Assembly: GCA_023055425.1 (NCBI GenBank)
Contig: JALGPY010000003.1
Location: forward strand, 23,681,001-23,745,000
Direction of reading: 5' to 3'
From: Linanthus parryae
Lineage: Eukaryota > Streptophyta > Magnoliopsida > Ericales > Polemoniaceae
DNA: 64,000 nucleotides
The notes beneath the pieces are model-generated. The model saw nothing but the letters and a program-made list of their open reading frames with translations. It did no database searches and was not told where the DNA came from. This document shows, one piece after another, positions 35,551 through 45,758 of the stretch. The position numbers were made by a program, and so were the translations under genes. Numbering within the stretch: position 1 is the first letter of the stretch; each line of letters opens with the position of its first letter.

Positions 35551-35754
35551 TGTTATGAAATATGTTATTGGACTAATGTGAATATCCACCACATAGTTGG
35601 GTGTATTTAGTATAATTATATTCTGGTCCAGAAGCCCACCAAATGCCTATATAAGGAGGCTTAGGGTTGGAGAATAATACAGATCTACTAGCATTCTCCC
35701 TACACATATTTGTCTCTCTTTATTTCTCGTCTCTCTCAATATCGTTTCACAATA
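35551..35754 (+). repeat. 3' LTR of the hairpin-array element
   Basis: Same as 32488-32691 as far as read by eye; TATATAAG at 35648-35655. Followed by target duplication TTAAA and then sequence that continues block Y / the F-box 3' flank. Confidence 0.95.
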
Positions 35755-35759
35755 TTAAA

Positions 35760-36049
35760 ATCATTTTACTGTCATTAAATTACCATCTTTATACCAAATG
35801 AAGGAAAGAAGAAGGAAGTTTCCTAATTTCTTTTCATTCCTATCTGGTTGTTTTTGAAGTTCCAAACAGAACATAAGAATATGCAAGGCCCCTAGTCAAT
35901 TCAATATGGGAAAAGAGCGACCAATGTGCAAAATAAACAGCCACAAAAGAAAAATGTAGTAAACGTAATTCGAAAGCTCAAATGACCTTGTGACATACCT
36001 TTTTCTTCCGGGTCATTTTTTAACTTTGATATTCCTCGTTCTTCTCTAT
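35760..36049. other. 3' flank of F-box copy 4
   Basis: Homologous to 14000-14140 and, inverted, to 40090-40400. It carries the conserved minus-strand GGTATGTC word near 35993-36000 and an empty site corresponding to the GATC-rich insertion at 13427. Confidence 0.6.
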
Positions 36050-36388
36050 CTAACTTTCATTGCTGATTGGAACAAGGCTTTGCATAACCAACTCTACCCC
36101 AAATCTTTTAGGAAAACCATGGACGTCAATTCTCTTTCCTGAGTTACGTACAATATCAAAACAGATGAGGCCGTTTCCATAATGCATACAAAGAACTTCC
36201 TTACCATCCTTTGACAAAGCCAATGGAGAGAAAATTTCATGATCCATGTTATCTATCGGTAAAGAAACTGAAAACAGTTGAGTCCAAGACTCTCCAACTC
36301 CGTAATCCTTCATAACCCAACCATCAATATTTAGTTTCCTATGATTACACATACAGAGACACCCATCCAAAGCCTCCAAGTGCATCAC
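36050..36388 (-). pseudogene. F-box gene C-terminal fragment (copy 4)
   Basis: Open for 112 codons and clearly the last third of the F-box-associated domain ([60 protein letters not shown]). Everything upstream (F-box, first exon, block X) is missing. The reading is joined at 36388/36389 directly to block Z, so a deletion of the rest of the unit is likely. Confidence 0.85.
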
Positions 36389-37155
36389 TTACGTAACCTG
36401 CAACACATGAGATCATTCATGATTTTCGTTGGTTAAACATGTGTGTCAGAGCTTCAGAGCTTAAATACCCAGATTTGATATTCTCCCTATGCTGTTGCGT
36501 AGGATCTCAATCGTTAATGGTGTTTCTCATCTCTCTACTAAGTCATACCTATGTTACCAGAAACATAAAATTAGCCGCGTTTCTCGTTCCGACTCGTACG
36601 TACCGAAAAGCGGTACGTTTTCGTCCCGAAACGTAAAAAGCATCGACCCGAACGTTTCATAGAGTGAGTGCATAATTGACGTGTTTATATTACTAGTTTT
36701 CAGTAGTTGTTTATTTGCAGAAAGTTATGTTATCATGAAAACTGGATTTGAAAATGGAAGTATGAAACTACTTAAGTTGATATTGTTGGACTTTTTAGGT
36801 AACTGTAGGGAAAATTGTTCCCAAATAGTGTTCATCGTTCCTAGTAATTGCATCTCGTCCCGGACATCGTTCCGGAGAAGCCTACCCTCAGCGTACCCCG
36901 TACCGGCACCTATCGCGTTTCCCGTTCCCATTCCCGTCCTACGTACCGCAGTGTACCGCGTTTCTGGTAACATATAGTCATACGCTGTGAATTATACTTT
37001 CGCTATCACTAAAACATCTTTGAATTGGGCGTTCTGTTCCTAACATTTGACGCTGTGAATATTCTCCCTATACTATTGCTGTCAATCTCAGGCTCACAAC
37101 GGAGCTCTTCCGGAAGTAATTGAAAGGAGATTCTCAAATCTTTTGACTGGAATAC
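36389..37155. repeat. Blocks Z and Y, copy 4, with a hAT-like insertion
   Basis: 36389-36548 matches block Z (CAACACATGAGATCATTCATG, AACATGTGTGTCAGAGCTT). The match resumes at 36976 (ACGCTGTGAATTATACTT) and passes into block Y at about 37070, ending in AATAC (37151-37155) where the next LTR element begins. Confidence 0.65.
36549..36975. mobile_element. Non-autonomous hAT-like element, 427 bp
   Basis: An exact 8-bp direct repeat AGTCATAC flanks it (36541-36548 and 36976-36983). The ends are inverted TATGTTACCAGAAAC / GTTTCTGGTAACATA. 8-bp duplications are typical of hAT elements. The paralogous unit at about 32110 carries the uninterrupted CTGTGAATTATACTT context. The interior is rich in CGTTCC and GTACCG words and has no transposase. 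Confidence 0.8.
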
Positions 37156-38861
37156 TGATACGTTGATAGTATCGAGATAAAGAAGAAATTGATAGATAAT
37201 GAAGAAATTGAGAGATAGACGAAAGAGAGAGACGAGAGTTTAAGGAAGAGATTGATATTATTTCATTGCTTGATTTATAATGGGGAGGAGTACATCACTT
37301 AAATAGATAAATACTGGAACCTAAACCTAACCCTAGACCTAACGGGCCAATCCCGGATTATTAAACAACCTACTAATATAATAAATACCAATTATTAATA
37401 AAATACTAAATAAATATAAATAATGATACGATAACCCGTATCAACTCCCCCACGCTTGAAAATCACCTTGCCCTCAAGGTGGATGTAGAAAAATCCGTCT
37501 TACTCTTGCCCGGATCGAACTGTCGTCGAACAGTCTTCAATACGCCACTTTGTAGTCTCAACTTGCCATTACACTTGCCCGGATCAAATGGATATCGAGC
37601 AAGGTTGAGAACACCATATTTTAGTTCTAACTCAACACTAGCCCCAATTATTTTCGGCCAAAAATAATTATGCCCATAAGAAAAATGAAGCCCAATTAAT
37701 GACTTGAGCCCACTTGAAGGTTGCAGCCCACAATGTGAGTTCACCCTTTCAACCCTAACTTTGGAAAGAAGAGGTCGCGTCGTTTTACTACGGGTAGCCG
37801 CTCCTCCCGTGGCTTGTTGTGTACTACCATCAAAGTGCACCAAGCAGTAAGTATCTGCCCCCACAAAACTTGAAGAGGTAAAAGAGGACACATGATCTCC
37901 ACAAAAGCTACTAGTAGGGACCACACCATGAATGCAGTTTTGTGAAATAACCTCCATTGTATTGGAGCTCCTAATAGTTTGGCCGAGGGCCCGTTGGATA
38001 GAATCTGTACCGAACCCATTTGCGGCACTGGATGTTGTTGCGATGGCCAACAGAGGGAGGTGGTCTTCTTTCCGCTGTTGCGGCTGCGGATCTCGCGGCA
38101 ACTTGATTGCCGGAGTCACTGGATCTAGTAACGGTGCCGGGGTGGGCGGCAACAGCGGCGCTGTTTCCTGCGGCGGCGGCAGCTGGGTTGTTACCGGCTG
38201 CTGCTGTTCTTGCGGCTGCTGTTGTTCTTGCGGCGGCTGTTCTTCATCTAGCGGCAATAGTTCGCCGTCTCTGATTATGTCCTGGAGGCGACCAAATTCG
38301 TCCATGGAGATCATTCGGAATTGTTTCCGACTTGCTTTGAGGTACTCCAGATCCGTCTGGGTGATGTACCCACTTGCTTGAAAGTCTTCTAGATCTGCAG
38401 TGGTGAGACAGTTGATTGTTTCACCTTGCTGGTAGAGCTCGTCGATTTCATCGAAGAGCACTAGTTGGACCCCTTTGCGACTGAGATCGACAATAGCGAA
38501 CGAGAGATCCATAGAGTCCGGGAGCGAGCGCCGCGAACAAAAGTCCGACCGACGCTCTCAATGAAAGCACCAATGATACGTTGATAGTATCGAGATAAAG
38601 AAGAAATTGATAGATAATGAAGAAATTGAGAGATAGACGAAAGAGAGAGACGAGAGTTTAAGGAAGAGATTGATATTATTTCATTGCTTGATTTATAATG
38701 GGGAGGAGTACATCACTTAAATAGATAAATACTGGAACCTAAACCTAACCCTAGACCTAACGGGCCAAGCCCGGATTATTAAACAACCTACTAATATAAT
38801 AAATACCAATTATTAATAAACTACTAAATAAATATAAATAATGATACGATAACCCGTATCA
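37156..38861 (-). mobile_element. Small gypsy-like LTR element E1
   Basis: 288-bp LTRs (37156-37443 and 38574-38861; about two differences by eye) begin TGATACG and end CGTATCA. On the minus strand the PBS side reads TTGGTGCTTTCATTGAG (just below 38574) and the purine tract GTGGGGGAGT lies at 37453-37444, so the element is oriented leftward. It is 1.7 kb, encodes one 349-codon frame and lacks recognisable protease, RT or integrase. Its two flanks do not match each other (AATAC left, TCCTT right), but they match the complements of the flanks of element E2; see the inversion finding. Confidence 0.88.
37463..38512 (-). CDS. E1 protein of unknown function (349 aa)
   Basis: A single intact frame fills the interior of E1. 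The N-terminal 90 or so residues are charged and Leu-rich (VDLSRKGVQLVLFDEIDELY, DLEYLKASRKQF). Residues about 95-150 are Gln/Pro-rich. The C-terminal half shows two related FDPGK pieces (ARYPFDPGK and RRQFDPGK) and ends STLRAR, which resembles the tail of gypsy-type polyproteins and of E2. It is not a recognisable gag, protease or RT. It is long and unbroken between recent LTRs, so it may be expressed, but the function is unknown. Confidence 0.5.
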   Translation of the reverse strand: MDLSFAIVDLSRKGVQLVLFDEIDELYQQGETINCLTTADLEDFQASGYITQTDLEYLKASRKQFRMISMDEFGRLQDIIRDGELLPLDEEQPPQEQQQPQEQQQPVTTQLPPPQETAPLLPPTPAPLLDPVTPAIKLPRDPQPQQRKEDHLPLLAIATTSSAANGFGTDSIQRALGQTIRSSNTMEVISQNCIHGVVPTSSFCGDHVSSFTSSSFVGADTYCLVHFDGSTQQATGGAATRSKTTRPLLSKVRVERVNSHCGLQPSSGLKSLIGLHFSYGHNYFWPKIIGASVELELKYGVLNLARYPFDPGKCNGKLRLQSGVLKTVRRQFDPGKSKTDFSTSTLRAR

Positions 38862-38930
38862 TCCTTTCTCTTCAGTTTTTTTTACTGTACGATAAATGAC
38901 TGACTAGCTGAAACAAAACCTTAATTCAGG

Positions 38931-40089
38931 TGGTCTGAATTAATGGCCAACTTGCCGACGGAAGTTGTCATCGACATACTCTCACGCCTGCCGGTGAAAG
39001 CCACTTCTTCGTTTCAGGTCTGTCTCTAAACCCTGCCTTGCCCTCATTGACAGCCCCGGTCTCATCAAATTACATCTCAACCGTTCAATCCAAGCCAAAA
39101 ACAATCAAAGCCTTCTAGTTACACTAGACACTCTTTCTCCCACTCAACAGTTCCCTACCTACTTGATTAACCTGGATTCACTCGATGTCGCCGTCAAAAT
39201 TGACCTCCCTTTGAAGGCAATCAGTGGACAGCAATACCCTCCTGCTATAAAGGGTTCCTGTAATGGTTTAGTCCTTCTAATTTATCAGAAACCCGGTGAT
39301 TATGCTTAAACTATTCTTCTCTGGAACCCATTCACCAAAAAGCACCACAAATTACCCACTACTCAGATTGAATCCCCACACCGGTTCGGCCAATCAGAAA
39401 CATACGGTATCAGGTACGATTCAGTCCGCGACGATTACAAAGTGGTGTGTATGTTTCAGTGGCACAGTGTATATGGCCATACTTTTTACTCTGAAGTTCA
39501 AGTTTATAGTCTAAAAACCAACCCGTGGACAAGGATAAAGGACTTCCCTCATTACCACCTGCATCAGTGGCACAGTGTGTTCTGTAATGGGGCTTTACAC
39601 TGGCTCGTCTCTGACGACATGCGCTGTGAATCTCGTTTGGTTGCTGCATTTGATCTCACCACTGAGGAATATCGATTGGTTCCCACACCAAACCTTGTTG
39701 TTGTTAGGGAGGTGGAAGATTGGCTCAACATGATGCACTTGGAGGTTTTGGATGGTTGTCTCTGTATGTGTAATCATAGGAAAGTAAGTATTGATGTGTG
39801 GGTTATGAAGGATTACGGAGTTGGAGAGTCGTGGACTAAAATGTTTTCGGTTCCTTTACCGATAGATAACATGGATTATGAAATTTTCTCTCTGTTGGCT
39901 TTGTCAAATGATGGTACCCAAGTTCTTTGTATGCATCATGGAAACGGTCTTATCTGGTTTGACATTGCACGTAACTCAGGAAAGAGAATCGATGTACATG
40001 ATTTTCCTAGAAGATTTGGGGTAGAGTGTGTTATGCAAAGCCTTGTTCCACTCGGAATGGGAAGCCAAACTTATGGGACAGAAGCATAG
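38931..40089 (+). pseudogene. Inverted F-box pseudogene (copy 5)
   Basis: A full-length F-box gene body in the opposite orientation to its paralogues. It starts after an acceptor-like TTCAG (before 38931) with ELMANLPTEVVIDILSRLPVK. A one-base insertion in the codons after PVK (near 39000) breaks the F-box, and an in-frame TAA follows near 39307. From 39442 the F-box-associated domain is open to the stop at 40087 ([70 protein letters not shown]). Its first exon is left behind at 42857-43075 on the other strand because the segment was inverted. The conserved GGTATGTC word follows at about 40132. Confidence 0.88.
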
Positions 40090-40771
40090 GGAAGAACCAG
40101 AAATCAAAGTTAAAAAATAACCTGGAAAAAAAGGTATGTCAAAAGTTCATTTGAGCTTTCACGACATTTTTCTTTTGTAGTAGTTTATTTTCCACATTGG
40201 TTGTTATTTTCCCATATTGAATTGACTAGGGGCCTTGCATATTCTTATGTTCTGTTTGGAACTTGAAAAACAACCAGAAAGGAATGGAAAGGAAAGAAAT
40301 TTAGGAACACTTCCTTCTCCTTTGCTTCATTTGGTATAATGAGTATAGTTTAATGATTTATCAAAAAAAAAAGTATAGTTTAATGAAAATGAAATGATCT
40401 TAACTTAATATAGTAGTGTTAAAACAATATGAGTTGGTGTATTTTACCGACACCTTAAAGATCGCAACAAGAGTCCTTATTGTCTTGTCTTGTAGCTCTA
40501 TTGGCTCTGCAAGTCTGCAGTCTGCACCCACAACCACAATAGACGAAGCCCAAGCATCTTCGGTGAAGCCCATCACACGACAACATGACTTGCATACACC
40601 AAAACTCCACTGCCACAACCAGGACCCTCACTAATAATCCAAGAACAGGACAGCACCACCACAACCATTCATCATGATCCTTGATAGAAGAAAACAAGAG
40701 GAAGTTGGGGGATTTTGATCCAAAACTAGAAACCAATCCATTAAATATCTACCCATTCAATTCTCGGTATT
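40090..40771. repeat. F-box 3' flank and block Y, inverted copy 5
   Basis: 40090-40400 is the reverse of 35780-36040. 40400-40771 is the reverse of 12940-13310, ending at CTCGGTATT, where block Y is cut by element E2. The order 'F-box body then Y' is the mirror of the other units. Confidence 0.75.
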
Positions 40772-42818
40772 TGATACGTTAAGTGTATCGATAATAGAGA
40801 TATTGAAGATATTTAGGAGAAGAAACTGAAGATTTAGATGAAGAAATAAGGAGAGATGAGAATAGACGAGAGAAATAGACTGATATGAAAAAGTAGGTAG
40901 AATTGATAATTCTTATTGATTGAATAATATTAAGAGATTACATTACTTAAATAGCCAAATAACCTAACCCTAGACCTAACGGGCCAAGCCCGAATTATTA
41001 ATTAATCAAATAACATAATTAAATAACTAATAAGCGATTAACTAATAAATAACTAAATAATTATGATACGGTGACCCGTATCAACTCTCCCACCCTTAAA
41101 AACCACCTTGCCCTCAAGGTGGAGGTTGAAAATTTGCCAATACTTATGCCCGGGTCAAATTGACGTCGAACCTCGTTGAGAATCCCATTGTGCAGGCCAA
41201 ATTCAAGGTTTGTAGGCTGACCCAACTTGTTTTGGGAAGCCAAAGAATAAGTAGGCTCAAATATTCTCTGCTCTATAAATAGCCAAAAGAAATAGGCCCA
41301 AGTGGAGAATTAAAATTAGAAACAAGCCCAGATGAACAGATAGGCCCAATGGAATAAGGAAGGCCCAAAATAGACTTCAGCCCAATTAATTGGCCAACCC
41401 TAAAACCCATCTGATGGGAAGAACCCGTCCGGGTTGGTGGAGGTGGGTGTGGTGGCGTCGTGACGAATTCGCCGGCGATTGGAGGTCGGGCGAGGCCGGA
41501 GATGGTCGTGCGGTGGTCGTCGACCCCGGTGGCGGTGATGGACGGTGTTTCTGGCGACAGGAATTGGCTGTAGGAGGCGGCCTTGTCCGGCGGCGCAGCC
41601 GGAATTGGACGTTGCGACATGATTGCTGGAGGGAGATCCGGTCCTGCGAGGTTGGGCGGAGAAGCCATGGTCGACGAAATCCTGGCGGTGGGATGTTAGA
41701 CGGTGATGGGGGTTGCCGCGGACTTCTCGGTGGTTGTGGCGTCCGTTTGAAGGTCGGCGGTTACCTGTGTGGGGGCGACGGAAATCACGGCGGTCTTAAG
41801 TGCCGACTGTGAATCCGGCGGGTGCAGAGGCGGTGTGGCCGATTGGGGGCTGGTGGGAGTCGGAGGTGGGTCTTTTGGGGTTCGTCGGAAGCGATCTGGT
41901 GGTGCTCCGACTGGGTTGTGAAGCGACGGTGAGGGCTTCGATTGTGAGACCAGCGTTGGCGGTGGTTGTTTTTTCTGGTTCAGCAGTGGGTTCTCTTCCT
42001 TGATGTGTACCTGCTGCTGGTCCGTCAATGGTGGCGGTGATGCAAGCACAGTTAGCGGCTGTGATTCTTGCTGAAGCTGTTGCTGTTGTTGCGTTGGCGG
42101 CGGTGGAGGCAGCGGCTGCTGCTGCTGGATCTGTTCCTGCGGCGGTGGTTGTTGCTGTAATTCAGAGAGTGAACCCACATAATCGGCGTCATGGTTCGGA
42201 TCAAATCGTTGTTTGACCGCTACCAAAAAATCCATCCAAGAAGAACAACTGTTTTTGTACTGATAAAAGCAACACTACTCGAATGCCGGACTGTCAATAA
42301 AAAATGCTACATACAGTAATCGCTGATTTTCTGCTGTACCAAAATAATCAAAGTATTTTTGGATTTTGTCAATCCACCCAACGGGATCATGACCTGTAAA
42401 TCGCGGAACAGTCGGGCGAATGTGCGGACTGTTATCCATGGTGAAGGCGGTGTTTTGAGTTCGTGTTCGTCGCGAAGTCGTCCGGCGAACTCGATGAAAG
42501 CACCAATGATACGTTAAGTGTATCGATAATAGAGATATTGAAGATATTTAGGAGAAGAAACTGAAGATTTAGATGAAGAAATAAGGAGAGATGAGAATAG
42601 ACGAGAGAAATAGACTGATATGAAAAAGTAGGTAGAATTGATAATTCTTATTGATTGAATAATACTAAGAGATTACATCACTTAAATAGCCAAATAACCT
42701 AACCCTAGACCTAACGGGCCAAGCCCGAATTATTAATTAATCAAATAACATAATTAAATAACTAATAAGCGATTAACTAATAAATAACTAAATAATTATG
42801 ATACGGTGACCCGTATCA
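40772..42818 (-). mobile_element. Small gypsy-like LTR element E2
   Basis: 312-bp LTRs (40772-41083 and 42507-42818; about two differences by eye) have the same TGATACG/CGTATCA ends as E1 but a different body. On the minus strand the PBS side reads TTGGTGCTTTCATCGAG, followed by a gag reading from ATG 42439 (PRFTGHDPVGWIDKIQKYFDYFG) that hits a TAG near 42290. It then has a Gln/Pro-rich frame (42235-41696), another frame (41668-41273) and a C-terminal piece (41243-41061) with FDPGISIG and TSTLRARW. No RT or integrase was found. E1 and E2 look like related non-autonomous derivatives of Ty3/gypsy elements. Confidence 0.88.
41061..42439 (-). pseudogene. E2 gag-like region, broken
   Basis: The retrotransposon gag core (VGWIDKIQKYFDYF, RLLYVAFFIDSPAFE) is cut by a TAG and a frame change before the continuation WMDFLVAVKQRFDP. 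A long Gln/Pro-rich stretch follows. Later minus-strand frames (41668-41273, 41243-41061) resemble the C-terminal part of the E1 protein in layout (GLKSILGL against GLKSLIGL; TSTLRAR in both). Confidence 0.7.
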
Positions 42819-42856
42819 AAGGAGTAAGTAAATAAGAGGGAGCGAGTAATACTCAC

Positions 42857-43075
42857 CCACCAACATCAACAATTTATCTGGACATCATCATCTTCTTCTT
42901 TCTGGAGACTCAATTTGGTCCGACTGACAGGGGAGGAGATTCACGCCGAGCCACGATCTCGTGGTGGTGGTCCGGCGACAAAGAGTGAGACAGACTGAGA
43001 AATGAGACGTCTCACAGAACCCTACCCAACGCGAAATTTCTTCTACTCCAGAGGAATTATCACACGTGTCTGTCA
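42857..43075 (-). pseudogene. Stranded first exon of F-box copy 5
   Basis: On the minus strand the sequence reads KKKMMMSR-stop-IVDVGG followed by donor GGGTGAGT at 42856, which matches exon 1 of the other copies (SKKKM, SRDIGD). It carries a TAA. After the inversion it lies 2.8 kb from, and antiparallel to, the rest of its gene. Confidence 0.65.
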
Positions 43076-43501
43076 TGCGGACCTGCGCCTAACACTTTGA
43101 GATCAGTTTGGCAACACCAACTACCACTCCACTCCGTTCTCTCTCTCTCTATCCATTTGACTTTTTTGACTCGTATTTGGGTCACTATGACCGGGTAATT
43201 TCGATCGCAAAACGATAGGATTTTTTAATAATTTTTTCAGTGTATTATGGAACAACTCTTACTCTACAACACTATGAAAATATTATCAAAATTATCATCA
43301 TATTGCTATCCAAATCACCGAGTCAAAGTGACTCAGTGAATAGTGACAAAAGTCAGTTTGGATAGAGAGAGAGAGCAGAGTGGTGCTTTTCTATTCCTTC
43401 TAAAAAACCTACTTTTTTTATTTGAATTGTCTTTTTTGACTAATTCATTTTTTGAATTATAAAACATTTTTTTAAAAAGTTTGAGATTATAATGTATAGT
43501 A
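43076..43501. other. Upstream flank of F-box copy 5 first exon
   Basis: AT-rich with a short CT run (43141-43152). The phrase around TTTGACTTTTTTGACTC resembles the upstream region of copy 1 near 5190-5220. No gene recognised. Confidence 0.4.
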
Positions 43502-43509
43502 CTTGCGGA

Positions 43510-44233
43510 TAGGGCTGTAAACGAGCCGAACCAAACCGAATATCTCTTGTTTGGGTTTGGCTCGTTTAACTTGGTTGCTAAACGAGTCGAACACGAACTC
43601 GAGTCGAACAAAAAAATCTTGTTTGAGTTCGGCTCGTTTAGGGCTCGAGTTGTTCGTTGTTCCGCTCGTGGCTCGTTTACGGCTCGAATTCGGTTCGACG
43701 AACTTATATATATCTTTGAATAAAAATGATAATCAATAATTCTTGGATTAAAATATCATGTTGCTATTAAGAAAATTATAACATCAAATGTATTGATATA
43801 GAGATATGCATAATTTGTGTTAATGGTAGACTTAAAGTATCTAGTTTGATTTTTATATAGTAAAATAATCAAATACAAAGTAAATTTTTATGGTATGATA
43901 AATTATAGGTTCTTTTCTCGATACTAATTAAGAGGTCAAACTACTATTAAAAGAGATTCTATACTAACTTTTCATAATTGTAGGAAAATAGTTATAAAGA
44001 AGACAAAAATAATTTTATCTTTCTTCTAACTACATATAAATATATACTAATAAAATTTGTTCGCGAACACTAACGAGCGAGCCTCTTGTTCGGCTCGTGT
44101 TCGGCTCGTTTAGCAAACAAACACATTTTAATGTTTGTGTTTGTTTGATTAAGAAGTCAAATCAAACACGAACGAGCTTTTACCGAGTCGAACGCGAGTT
44201 GTTCGCGAACGGCTTGGTTCGTTTACAGCCCTA
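43510..44233. mobile_element. Non-autonomous hAT-like element, 724 bp
   Basis: The inverted ends are TAGGGCTGTAAACGAGCC and its imperfect complement. The flanks are CTTGCGGA (43502-43509) and CTTGCAGA (44234-44241), an 8-bp duplication with one change. Subterminal regions are full of GGCTCGTT and TTCGGCTCG words. The middle is AT-rich with no transposase. Confidence 0.8.
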
Positions 44234-44281
44234 CTTGCAGAATACCACTTCAGTGGTATGGTCTTATTTCGTTTTTATTTA

Positions 44282-45749
44282 GGGTAAATTTTGGCTTGTG
44301 GTTAGGGCTCGGTTTACTTATCTGACCCCGAATTTTAAAAAGTAACACTCGACTAACCCGTGTTTTGCTCCGTTTATCACTTAAATATTCCGTCCAATAT
44401 TTCCGGCCCGTAGTTGCATACTAACCCTTCCAGTTCTATTAAAGTCTTTTGTAACCCAGAGTTGTTAAAATTTACACCCACTAATTAACTAAAAAATAAA
44501 TAGTTAAAATATAACTTCTTTTTCACCAAAAAAGATCCCACTTTTCCGTCTTCTTCATCTTCTCTGAGCTACCAAAACCTAGTCGCCGCCTCCATCTCCA
44601 CATGACCACCACTCCACTCTCATCCCTCCCTTGTTCTGACCTATCTCTCTCCCTCTCTCGAATTGACCGGCGTCGCCACTGGAACGAACGACGACGATCA
44701 TCACTAGGAAGGAAGCTGCAGCAACGGTAGCGGAGAACCAACGGCCTAGATGCAGATTGATTCTTGATACCGCCGTTCCGATCTGAAGGAGATCGCCAAG
44801 TTCTTGGAGGCTTTGTCGACGATAAGGTGCCGATGGCGGTGGCGGTGGCTGGGGATTAAACTCCATCAATCAGCCAAACTGCTCGGACCTCCCGAAAATG
44901 GTTGTCTTGTGGCGGTGTAGATCAAGAGAGAGAAAAATGGTTGGAGCTGAATTAGGGTTTCAATGGGTCACTTATTGGTCTGAAATTTAATAGACAAGGA
45001 TAAGATTAGGGTCGACTGAGGGTAAATACATTTGGGTGTGGGCATAAATGAAGTTCAGTAGTGGATTACGGGCTATGGGTTTGGTTTGGGTGAATTTGAG
45101 AGTGGGTGGTTTGGGTCTGAGTCTCGATTTTGTTCTTCAACTTCTTCTTTTGGGTCCAATTCTTCTAGACTCCCTATGTTCTTCAACTACTGCTTGTGGC
45201 TCCTGAACAATCTGGCGAAACACCCAACCATGTTTGTCGATGAAATTAGTGGGTTTAGAGGCAACGATAACTAAATGTTATGGTGGATGGGTTCGAATGA
45301 GGAAGGCGGAAGAGGAACACGATGCTAACTTCAAATGGGTGTTAGAAGAAGATTCATCGGAATTGGTGTGAGCAGATCAAATAAGCCACTTGTTCTTGAT
45401 TGAATTATGTATTGTTGGAGACTTTGAATATTTTGATTGTCAATGTGGTGTATTCAATAAATGGATGGATGAATAATATTGTGTGGTGATGGATTTAGTT
45501 TTGATCAATTAGAATCAAAGGTATTTTCATCTAAAATTTGGGATGGTTATTGTCTTTTTCTTTTTAGATAGGTTTGAGTCTCAATTGTAACTACAAGGGT
45601 TAGAATGCAAATACTGGATACAGATATTGGACGGAATACTTTAGTGTTAAATGGAGCAAAACACGGGTTAGTCGAGTGTAACTTTTTAAAACTCGGGTCA
45701 GTTAAGTGAACCGAGCCTTAACCACGGGTCACCTAACCGTAATTTACCC
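44282..45749. mobile_element. Mutator-like element 2 with long terminal inverted repeats
   Basis: The exact 9-bp direct repeat TTTTATTTA lies at 44273-44281 and 45750-45758. The ends start GGGTAAATT and form inverted repeats of roughly 140 bp (ACTCGACTAACCCGTGTTTTG near 44348 matches its complement near 45665). No transposase was seen. The interior holds a 96-codon minus-strand frame (44869-44579) and a 62-codon plus-strand frame (45086-45274); these may be captured host sequence but were not recognised. Confidence 0.85.
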
Positions 45750-45758
45750 TTTTATTTA

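Larger units (their letters stand above)
32488..35754 (+). mobile_element. Young non-autonomous LTR retrotransposon with non-coding hairpin-array interior
   Basis: Two direct 204-bp LTRs (32488-32691 and 35551-35754) look identical by eye. A 5-bp target duplication TTAAA flanks them (32483-32487 and 35755-35759). A PBS-like CGTTATCAGCACGAAAG follows the 5' LTR (32692), and a polypurine tract CAAGGGGGAG (35541-35550) abuts the 3' LTR. The 2.86-kb interior has no gag or pol; the longest open frame is about 104 codons. Instead it is filled with short hairpins (33298-35188) and a 4x21-nt repeat (34853-34986). The end of the interior (near 35290-35530: TTCCC-ACTGGGTTTTTC, CAAGGTTTTAACGAGGC, twice) resembles the 3' untranslated part of plant copia elements, so I infer a copia-derived LARD-like element moved in trans by a relative. 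The two identical LTRs imply recent insertion. Confidence 0.9.

Noticed and set aside
39410..39649. Minus-strand open frame over the inverted F-box pseudogene
   Set aside because: A shadow of the plus-strand F-box-associated domain.
41390..41812. Glycine-rich plus-strand frame in element E2
   Set aside because: It is the complement of the Pro/Gln-rich minus-strand region of the element and has no independent support.
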